Assembly: GCF_000966975.1 (NCBI RefSeq) | Contig: NZ_JZWV01001069.1 | Span: 1-6,801, forward strand | Length of the DNA stretch: 6,801 bases | Origin: Streptomyces katrae | GTDB taxonomy: Bacteria > Actinomycetota > Actinomycetes > Streptomycetales > Streptomycetaceae | Direction of reading: 5' to 3' | Part shown: piece by piece, positions 1 through 4,286 of the stretch | Layout: every line of letters starts with the position of its first letter | How positions within the stretch are numbered: position 1 is the stretch's first letter | Notes under the pieces: model-generated | Database searches by the model: none | What the model was told of the DNA's origin: nothing | Seen by the model: only the letters and a program-made list of their open reading frames with translations | Translations under genes and position numbers: made by a program

Positions 1-184
1 CGCCTTCCCCGTCCATCTCGACCGGCTCGGCGTCCACCAGGACGTACTCGCCGTACCCGTCGAAGTCACCTGGCCCGTCCGCGACACCGATGTGGATCGG
101 GGTCTCGTCCGGCAGGTCCGTGAGAGCTTCACGCAGCCGCGCAGCGGTCCATACCTGCGGGGCGTGCTCGAACATGTCAGCCAT
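1..184 (-). CDS. Small conserved hypothetical protein, DUF6225-like (3' end outside window)
   Basis: The first 61 codons are present; the stop lies beyond the left edge. The reading starts at ATG 184 (MADMFEHAPQVWTAARLREA) and continues through LTDLPDETPIHIGVADGPGD and then a YVLVDAEPV stretch. The pattern is a short amphipathic helix, a D-E-T-P-I-H-I-G-V strand and an acidic, Gly-rich loop. It resembles, from memory, a small family of Streptomyces proteins called DUF6225, for which I know no function. No signal peptide or membrane segment is visible in this part. There is no Shine-Dalgarno site before ATG 184, but a TAACTT box ends six bases upstream, so the mRNA may be leaderless. A second in-frame ATG at codon 4 is less likely as the start. 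The gene is divergent from the methyltransferase at 300. Coding status is well supported; the family name is tentative. Confidence 0.72.
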   Translation of the reverse strand, partial: MADMFEHAPQVWTAARLREALTDLPDETPIHIGVADGPGDFDGYGEYVLVDAEPVEMDGEG

Positions 185-196
185 GTACCGAAGTTA
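185..196 (-). promoter_or_regulatory. Putative leaderless -10 box (TAACTT) of the minus-strand gene at 184
   Basis: On the minus strand, TAACTT (196 to 191) is followed by CGGTAC and then the ATG at 184. A TANNNT box 6-8 bases before a start codon is the usual mark of leaderless transcription in actinomycetes. No convincing -35 hexamer was found. The rest of the divergent spacer (197-285) shows nothing else I can name. Confidence 0.45.
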
Positions 197-285
197 GGAC
201 CACCACCGCCCCCAGCCGCGCGCGCCGCGCCGTCGGCACACCTCCATGCCCCCTCCCGGTCTCGTCGGGCCGGCGGGACGGGTGC

Positions 286-299
286 TAACTTCCCCTCCC
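286..299 (+). promoter_or_regulatory. Putative leaderless -10 box (TAACTT) of the methyltransferase gene
   Basis: TAACTT at 286-291 is followed by eight bases and then GTG at 300. This places the expected transcription start at or within two bases of the start codon. It is the same hexamer as the one serving the divergent gene at 184. No good -35 match was found. Confidence 0.45.
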
Positions 300-932
300 G
301 TGGGGGGACACCAGGACCGGACCAGGGCGGCCTACGACGGGGTCGTCGAGCTGTACGCCTCGCTTTTCGCCGACCGGCTGGAGACCCGGCCCCTCGACCG
401 GGCGATGATCAGCACCTTCGCCGAGCTGGTGCGCGCAACGGGCAACCCGCAGGCCGCCGACGCCGGATGCGGGCCCGGACACCTGACGGCCATGCTCCAC
501 GACCTGGGCCTGGACGCCTTCGGGCTCGACCTCTCCCCGGCCATGGTCGCCCACGCCCGGCGGGCCCATCCCGGCCTGCGGTTCGAGGAGGCCCGCATGG
601 AGAGCCTCCCGGTCGAGGACCGCGCGCTCGGCGGGGTACTGGCCCACTACTCGACGATCCACACCCCGCCGGCCGAACTGCCCGCGCTCCTCGCCGAACA
701 GGCGCGCGTCCTGGCCCCGGGCGGCCTGTTCCTGGTGTCCTTCCTCGCCCTGCCCGAGGGCCCGGACCCGGTCCGCTTCGACCACAAGGTGGCCCCCGCC
801 TACAGCTGGCCGGCGGACCGCTACGCCGAACTGCTGGCGAAAGCCGGCCTCACGACGTTCGCCCGGCTGCTCCACGACCCGTCCTCCGAACGCGGCTTCC
901 TGGAAGCCCACCTCCTGTCCCGCCGCTCCTAG
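300..932 (+). CDS. Class I SAM-dependent methyltransferase (Methyltransf_11/25 type)
   Basis: A 210-residue protein predicted to transfer a methyl group from S-adenosylmethionine to an unknown small-molecule acceptor in the cytoplasm. SAM-binding motif I is ADAGCGPGHL (residues 53-62). Motif II carries the acidic residue in FGLDLSPAMV (74-83, Asp77). A motif-III-like segment follows around RFEEARMESLPVED (94-107). The post-motif region ARVLAPGGLFLVSF is the usual strand before the C-terminal cap. The N-terminal helix (TRAAYDGVVELYASLF) is typical of this subgroup. I chose GTG 300 because homology-like sequence begins there and a TAACTT box sits eight bases upstream. ATG 246 would add 18 residues of low-complexity sequence and has no ribosome binding site. 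The stop is nine bases from the convergent stop of the DUF1801 gene. The gene stands alone, so its substrate cannot be inferred from context. Confidence 0.88.
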   Translation: MGGHQDRTRAAYDGVVELYASLFADRLETRPLDRAMISTFAELVRATGNPQAADAGCGPGHLTAMLHDLGLDAFGLDLSPAMVAHARRAHPGLRFEEARMESLPVEDRALGGVLAHYSTIHTPPAELPALLAEQARVLAPGGLFLVSFLALPEGPDPVRFDHKVAPAYSWPADRYAELLAKAGLTTFARLLHDPSSERGFLEAHLLSRRS

Positions 933-941
933 ACCCGGCCC

Positions 942-1409
942 TCAGCCGCCCACCGCCTTCCTGACCAGCGCCCCGATGCGCTCCTCGCCGGCCGCGGTCA
1001 GCTCCGTCACGGCGTAGGAGGTGGCCCACAGGGCGCCGTCGTCGAGTGCCGCCTGGTCGCTGAAGCCGAGCGTGGCGTACCGCGACTTGAACTTCTCCGC
1101 GCTCTGGAAGTGGCAGACGACCTTGCCGTCCCGGGCGTACGCGGGCATCCCGTACCAGAGCCTGGGCGCGAGCTCCGGAGCGGCGGCCTTGATGATCTCG
1201 TGGATCCGCTCGGCGAGGACGCGGTCCGCCTCCGGCATCTCGGCGATCTTCGCGAGCACGTCCTGCTCCGCGGCCGCCTCCTTCTCGGCCCGGGACAGAC
1301 CGCGGCGCGCCGCCGCCTTCTTCTCCTCGTGCGCGTGGTCCTTCATGGCGGCCCGCTCCTCGGCGGTGAATCCGCTGTACTGCTCGGTGTTCGGCTTCGT
1401 GGACGCCAT
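942..1409 (-). CDS. DUF1801 (YdhG-like) domain protein
   Basis: A 155-residue soluble protein of the DUF1801 fold, a family that includes proteins described as iron chaperones (YdhG/frataxin-like); its role here is unknown. The N-terminal half (residues 14-60) is a highly charged helical stretch rich in Ala, Lys and Glu. The conserved core follows: a helix around AERIHEIIKAAAPEL (66-80), WYGMPAYARDGKVVCHF (85-101), then KFKSRYATLGFSD (106-118) and a C-terminal helix. I chose ATG 1409 because AGAGGA lies seven to eight bases upstream and the sequence from there resembles family members. An in-frame ATG at 1478 would add 23 residues and sits six bases after a TAGCGT box, so a longer leaderless form is possible. 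The gene is last in the VOC-AraC-DUF1801 block. Two copies of the putative AraC operator lie 102-153 bases upstream of its start, inside araC. Confidence 0.87.
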   Translation of the reverse strand: MASTKPNTEQYSGFTAEERAAMKDHAHEEKKAAARRGLSRAEKEAAAEQDVLAKIAEMPEADRVLAERIHEIIKAAAPELAPRLWYGMPAYARDGKVVCHFQSAEKFKSRYATLGFSDQAALDDGALWATSYAVTELTAAGEERIGALVRKAVGG

Positions 1410-1482
1410 GACGGGTTCCTCTCGTACAGGGGCGAACGGGGAGCGGGCGACGGCCGCGGTGGAAGCGGTGCCTGCCATGACC

Positions 1483-1929
1483 TCACGCTACGAGCCGCGC
1501 GGCGGCCGGAGCTTCTCGATTCCTGACCGGTCCCGGGACTCGATTCCTGACCGGTCCCGGGACCCGCCCCGCCACGAAGGCCCCGGGCGGTACGCCGACG
1601 AGCTCGGTGAAGCGGCTGGTGAACGCTCCCGGCGACGCGCAGCCGACCGCGGAGCAGACCTCGGTGACAGCGAGGCCGCCCCGCCCCAGCAGCACCGTCG
1701 CCCGCTCGATGCGACGCTTCATCAGGTACCCGTACGGCGACTCGCCGTAGGCGGCCCGGAACTGCCGGCTCAGCTGCCCGGCGGACATGTTCACCTCCCG
1801 GGCGAGCGCCTCCACGTCCAGCGGCCGCGCGAATTCCCTGTCGATCCGGTCCCGGACGCGGCGCAGCCGCGTCAGCTCGGCCAGCCGCTGCGCCCGGACC
1901 CGCGCACGTCCCCATTCGGGCTTGCACAT
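1483..1929 (-). CDS. Short AraC-family transcriptional regulator
   Basis: A 148-residue protein that is essentially only the AraC/XylS DNA-binding domain, like MarA or SoxS, with no ligand-binding domain. The first helix-turn-helix is around residues 38-58 (LDVEALAREVNMSAGQLSRQF), followed by the conserved SPYGYLMKRRIERATVLL linker helix (64-81). The second is around 87-108 (AVTEVCSAVGCASPGAFTSRF). After the domain comes a Pro/Arg-rich tail with a perfectly repeated VPGPVRNR, created by the 24-bp duplication. The start at ATG 1929 has GGGGAGGG five bases upstream. The gene lies 14 bases behind the VOC stop, so the two are almost certainly co-transcribed. It probably activates its own operon and the DUF1801 gene through the repeated element described separately. 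With no sensor domain, control is likely through its level or through partner binding, which the sequence does not reveal. Confidence 0.9.
   Translation of the reverse strand: MCKPEWGRARVRAQRLAELTRLRRVRDRIDREFARPLDVEALAREVNMSAGQLSRQFRAAYGESPYGYLMKRRIERATVLLGRGGLAVTEVCSAVGCASPGAFTSRFTELVGVPPGAFVAGRVPGPVRNRVPGPVRNREAPAAARLVA
1485..1490 (-). promoter_or_regulatory. Putative -10 box (TAGCGT) for the DUF1801 gene, inside the araC 3' end
   Basis: On the minus strand, TAGCGT lies exactly 20 bases after the end of the proximal GGTCAGGAATCGAGAAGC element (1511-1528). The VOC promoter has the same distance between element and TAGCCT. The expected transcription start is at about 1478. That gives either a leaderless mRNA starting at ATG 1478 or a leader of about 69 bases before ATG 1409 with its Shine-Dalgarno site. 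Confidence 0.5.
1511..1529 (-). promoter_or_regulatory. Putative AraC operator, proximal copy upstream of DUF1801
   Basis: The minus strand reads CGGTCAGGAATCGAGAAGC. This 19-base sequence is identical to 2388-2406 in front of the VOC gene. In the araC reading frame it encodes Pro-Val-Arg-Asn-Arg-Glu-Ala. Its downstream end falls where a -35 hexamer would be for the TAGCGT box, the usual position for an AraC-type activator that contacts sigma. Assignment to the neighbouring AraC protein is inferred from location and repetition. Confidence 0.55.
1515..1562. repeat. Perfect tandem repeat, 2 x 24 bp, in the 3' end of araC
   Basis: Bases 1515-1538 and 1539-1562 are identical. The unit begins CTCGATTCCTGACCGG and ends TCCCGGGA. 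Its length is a multiple of three, so araC stays in frame and its protein gains the repeated peptide VPGPVRNR (residues 123-130 and 131-138). Each unit carries the core of the putative AraC operator. The right end also completes the 12-base palindrome GGTCCCGGGACC (1553-1564). Confidence 0.95.
1539..1553 (-). promoter_or_regulatory. Putative AraC operator, distal copy
   Basis: The 15-base core CGGTCAGGAATCGAG recurs 24 bases upstream of the proximal copy. It lacks the AAGC end found in the other two copies and continues as TCCC instead. It arises from the tandem duplication at 1515-1562. It may be a second, weaker binding site or a passive by-product of the duplication. Confidence 0.4.
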
Positions 1930-1943
1930 CAGAACCCTCCCCC

Positions 1944-2354
1944 TCAGCGGAGCTGCTGGATGCGGATCAGGTTGCCCGCCGGGTCGCGGAACGCGCAGTC
2001 GCGGACCCCGTACGGCTGCTCGGTCGGCTCCTGGACGACCTCGGTGTCACCGGCCTGCACCTTCTCGAACGTGGCGTCGAGGTCCGGGGTGGCCAGCAGG
2101 ATCCAGCCGTAGGTGCCCTTGGCCATCATCTCGGTGATCATGCGGCGCTCGTCCTCGGTGATGCCGGGATCGGCGGCGGGCGGTGCCAGAAGGATCGACG
2201 TACCCGGCTGACCGGCCGGCCCGACCGTGATCCAGCGCATCCGGCCCTGCCCGACGTCGCTACGGACCTCGAAGCCGAGGACGTCGCGGTAGAAGGCGAG
2301 CGACGCGTCCGGGTCCTCGTGCGGAAGGGAGGTCGTGTGAATGCTGATGTCCAT
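1944..2354 (-). CDS. VOC-superfamily (glyoxalase/bleomycin-resistance fold) protein
   Basis: A 136-residue protein made of two beta-alpha-beta-beta-beta modules of the vicinal oxygen chelate fold. The first module begins MDISIHTTSLP and contains FYRDVLGFEVRSDV (residues 21-34) and TSILLAPP (52-59). The second contains WILLATPDLDATFEKV (84-99) and ends YGVRDCAFRDPAGNLIRIQ (115-133). In many metal-dependent members the C-terminal ligand is a Glu in the D-P-x-G-N-x-x-E pattern; here Arg131 holds that place. Glyoxalase or dioxygenase activity is therefore doubtful, and a binding or resistance role is equally possible. It is the first gene of the block, 14 bases ahead of araC. ATG 2354 is chosen because the fold begins there and a TAGCCT box ends seven bases upstream; there is no Shine-Dalgarno site, so the mRNA is probably leaderless. 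The open frame extends far upstream, but that part is a shadow of other genes. Confidence 0.9.
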   Translation of the reverse strand: MDISIHTTSLPHEDPDASLAFYRDVLGFEVRSDVGQGRMRWITVGPAGQPGTSILLAPPAADPGITEDERRMITEMMAKGTYGWILLATPDLDATFEKVQAGDTEVVQEPTEQPYGVRDCAFRDPAGNLIRIQQLR

Positions 2355-2361
2355 GCTCAGC

Positions 2362-2406
2362 AGGCTAGATCCGGCGAGGCGCCCCCCGCTTCTCGATTCC
2401 TGACCG
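2362..2406 (-). promoter_or_regulatory. Putative AraC-controlled leaderless promoter of the VOC-araC operon
   Basis: On the minus strand the element CGGTCAGGAATCGAGAAGC (2406 to 2388) is followed by exactly 20 bases and then TAGCCT (2367 to 2362). Seven more bases lead to ATG 2354. There is no TTGACA-like -35; the element itself covers that position, as expected for an activator-dependent promoter. The same arrangement recurs upstream of DUF1801. Only one copy of the element is present here. Confidence 0.55.
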
Positions 2407-2534
2407 ATCCGCCCGGACACCCCGCGTCCACGGGAGAGTTCGGCGGGGACGCCCCGACCGCCCTCGCCCGCCCCGACCCGGATGCCCGACGGCACGACGG
2501 TCCCCGCGACGCCCCGCGCTGGCAGAGTGTCCCC

Positions 2535-3020
2535 ATGCAGATCCGGATCGAGGCGTTCGACCTGCCGGGCCTCACCTGTGCGGCCGGCCCCGGGTTTCCC
2601 GGGTACGGCGACATCCACGTCGCCGTGCAGCCACGGGCACGCGACGGCCGACTGCTCGTCCCCCACCCCGGCGACGCCCCCTCGGCAACCTGGACGCTGG
2701 ACTGCACCGCGCACCGCCGCCCCGGAGGCGGTATCGACCTGACGGGCCCCTGGATCCAGGGCGGTCCCGGCCGGCGGTTCGTCTACCTGACCTGGAACGG
2801 GACCGACACCACCGGTACCACGACCATGTTCCGCCGGGCCAAGCTCATGCTCGACGCGGTGGACCCGTCGGTCGCCGAAGCGGCAGCGGAGCGCGGCCTG
2901 CTGATCGCCCGCCTCGGCCTGACGGACGCTCAGGGACACCCCCTCTGCGCCGCGGTCCGCCCCCCGGCCGTCACCTGGTCGGCGGCCCCGCCCACCTTCC
3001 GGCGGGCGCGGCCCCGCTAA
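2535..3020 (+). CDS. DUF5990 family protein
   Basis: A 161-residue soluble protein matching, from memory, a small actinomycete family named DUF5990, whose function I do not know. Recognisable stretches are MQIRIEAFDLPG at the start, GFPGYGDIHVAVQ (residues 20-32) and SATWTLDCTA (50-59). Further on come GPWIQGGPGRRFVYLTW (71-87), MFRRAKLMLDAVDP (98-111) and ARLGLTDAQGHPLCAAVRPP (125-144). The alternation of short beta strands suggests a compact sandwich ahead of a small helical end. I chose ATG 2535 because family sequence starts exactly there; the open frame upstream is non-coding promoter sequence. There is no clear ribosome site. A CAGAGT hexamer ends six bases before the ATG and may be a -10 box of a leaderless transcript. 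The gene is divergent from the VOC gene across 180 bases, and its stop overlaps that of the convergent TetR gene. Confidence 0.85.
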   Translation: MQIRIEAFDLPGLTCAAGPGFPGYGDIHVAVQPRARDGRLLVPHPGDAPSATWTLDCTAHRRPGGGIDLTGPWIQGGPGRRFVYLTWNGTDTTGTTTMFRRAKLMLDAVDPSVAEAAAERGLLIARLGLTDAQGHPLCAAVRPPAVTWSAAPPTFRRARPR

Positions 3021-3691
3021 CCGCGCCGCCCGGCGAGCAGCCCGTCCACCAGGGCTCGCAGCCCGTCCTCGTAGGTGTCCTCGGCGGTCAGTGCCGCCCA
3101 GCGCTCCGACGCCTGTGCCAGGCGGGGCAGTTCCGCCGGGTCGAGGTCGGCGAAGACGTGCTCGCGGTACGTCGCCCGGTCGTCGTCCGCGCGCCGCCGG
3201 GCCGCCGTCGCCCTGACCACGATCTCTCCGGCGGTGTAGTACCAGATCGCACGGTAGCCGTGCACGGCCCGGTCGAGGGGGAGTCCGCACTCGACCAGGC
3301 CGTCGACGATCTGCTCCACGAACCACAGCGCGGACGTGGACATCAGGTCGTCGGCGGTCAGCACCTCCACGATCCAGGGACACGCGGCGAGCGCGTCGTG
3401 GACCGCGCCGGCGGCGGCGACGACGCGTTCGCGGGAATCGGCGGGGAGCCGGGACCGGCGCAGCGTCCGCGCGGCGTAGTCGTCCAGCAGCAGGACGAGC
3501 AGCTCTTCCTTGTCGCGGACGTGGTGGTAGATGGCCATGGGCGTACTGCCCACCTCCGCGGCCAGTCGCCGCATGGTCAGCCCTTTCACTCCCCCCTCGG
3601 CCACGATCCGGCGAGCGGTATCGATGATCTCCTCGCGAGAGATGCGGGCAGGCCGGCCCGGGGCTTTGCGCGGTGCGGAAGGTTGCGGCAT
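3017..3691 (-). CDS. TetR/AcrR-family transcriptional regulator
   Basis: A 224-residue one-component repressor. The basic N-terminal arm (RKAPGRPARISRE) leads into the TetR DNA-binding domain at about residues 18-66. Its helix-turn-helix is LTMRRLAAEVGSTPMAIYHHVRDKEEL, with the signature Y-x-H-V-x-x-K-x-E-L. The rest is the all-helical ligand-binding and dimer domain, including WFVEQIVDGLVECGLPLDRAV and a hydrophobic AIWYYTAGEIVV segment (149-159). The length is normal for the family. ATG 3691 is preceded by a G-rich run (GATGGGGGC) that may serve as a weak ribosome site. The gene is divergent from the cupin-MFS pair, an arrangement typical of TetR repressors that control a drug exporter and themselves. 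The inducer cannot be read from the sequence. The TAG stop overlaps the stop of the DUF5990 gene on the other strand. Confidence 0.92.
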   Translation of the reverse strand: MPQPSAPRKAPGRPARISREEIIDTARRIVAEGGVKGLTMRRLAAEVGSTPMAIYHHVRDKEELLVLLLDDYAARTLRRSRLPADSRERVVAAAGAVHDALAACPWIVEVLTADDLMSTSALWFVEQIVDGLVECGLPLDRAVHGYRAIWYYTAGEIVVRATAARRRADDDRATYREHVFADLDPAELPRLAQASERWAALTAEDTYEDGLRALVDGLLAGRRG

Positions 3692-3778
3692 GCCCCCATC
3701 ATCCCCCAGGTGTCGACAAGGGCCACCCTCTGACGTACTTTTTCTTACACGTACGGAAATCTGTAGGAGGGACACGCC
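3692..3778. promoter_or_regulatory. Divergent TetR / cupin-MFS control region
   Basis: This spacer is much richer in A and T than its surroundings, especially at 3736-3765. On the plus strand, TCGACA (3713-3718) and TACTTT (3736-3741) are 17 bases apart, a good match to a vegetative promoter. The expected start is near 3748, and a strong AGGAGGG ribosome site lies at 3765-3771 before ATG 3779. Between the expected start and the ribosome site are the palindrome CGTACG (3750-3755) and an imperfect inverted pair TACA (3746-3749) / TGTA (3762-3765). The direct repeat ACGTAC occurs at 3733 and 3749. These are candidates for the TetR operator, placed to block transcription, but the symmetry is weak. 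No clear minus-strand promoter was identified. Confidence 0.5.
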
Positions 3779-4210
3779 ATGAACCCCGTGAACGCCACGA
3801 CCCCCACCGCTGTCGACCTGTTCGCCTCCGCACTGCACTTCCACCCCGACGGCGAAGTCCGCGCCGCCGGACGACGGATGGGGAACGGCGACTCCGGCTC
3901 CTGGCAACTCGCGGCGTTCCACGCGGAGACCGACGCCGACGTGCACGCCGACCACTGGGAGATGCATCCGGAGGCCGACGAAGCGGTGTGCTGCCTGACC
4001 GGCGGCGCACGCATCCACTTCCGTCCCGCGGGGCCCGACGACACCACGGACACCGCGGACGCCGGCGACACGGTGCAGCTCAAGCCGGGCACCGCCGTGA
4101 TCGTCCCCCGCGGCCGCTGGCACCGCGTGGAACTGGACGCCCCCAGCGACCTGATGTCCATCACCCTCCCCAACGGCACCCGCCACGAGAAGCGCACCGG
4201 AACCCGCTGA
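3779..4210 (+). CDS. Single-domain cupin protein
   Basis: A 143-residue small beta-barrel protein. Cupin motif 1 is HADHWEMHPEADEAVCCLTG (residues 56-75), in which Glu61, His63 and Glu68 are the likely metal ligands. Motif 2 is PGTAVIVPRGRWHRVEL (103-119), with His115 as the remaining ligand. This spacing fits a mononuclear metal cupin, though the substrate is unknown; such proteins may be enzymes, isomerases or sensors. The start is firm: AGGAGGG is seven bases before ATG 3779. It lies downstream of a recognisable promoter in the TetR-cupin spacer and is followed 76 bases later by the MFS exporter in the same direction. The two are probably co-expressed under TetR control. The gap 4211-4286 shows no terminator; it contains only a short TTCC / GGAA inverted pair (4265-4268 and 4276-4279). 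Two adjacent Cys (71-72) lie inside the barrel sequence. Confidence 0.87.
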   Translation: MNPVNATTPTAVDLFASALHFHPDGEVRAAGRRMGNGDSGSWQLAAFHAETDADVHADHWEMHPEADEAVCCLTGGARIHFRPAGPDDTTDTADAGDTVQLKPGTAVIVPRGRWHRVELDAPSDLMSITLPNGTRHEKRTGTR

Positions 4211-4286
4211 ACGAGCAGGTGGGCGGCCCCCAGGATCTGCGTGCGGAACGGGGCACCGACAATCTTCCCGAGAACGGAAACCAAGG

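Noticed and set aside
92..964. A 290-codon plus-strand open frame across the left part of the window
   Set aside because: Its translation is Arg/Pro-rich with poor third-position bias, and it overlaps the methyltransferase, which has clear motifs in another frame. It is a shadow of high-GC DNA.
1553..1564. Perfect 12-base palindrome GGTCCCGGGACC
   Set aside because: It lies at the edge of the tandem repeat in coding DNA and is not repeated at the VOC promoter. At this GC content such palindromes arise by chance.
2355..3383. Long upstream extension of the VOC reading frame on the minus strand
   Set aside because: It runs antisense to DUF5990 and tetR DNA, is low-complexity, and the VOC fold begins exactly at ATG 2354 behind a promoter.
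4265..4279. TTCC / GGAA inverted pair upstream of the exporter as a second TetR site
   Set aside because: Only four paired bases, and it shares only CGGAAA with the tetR-cupin spacer. This is too weak to call an operator.
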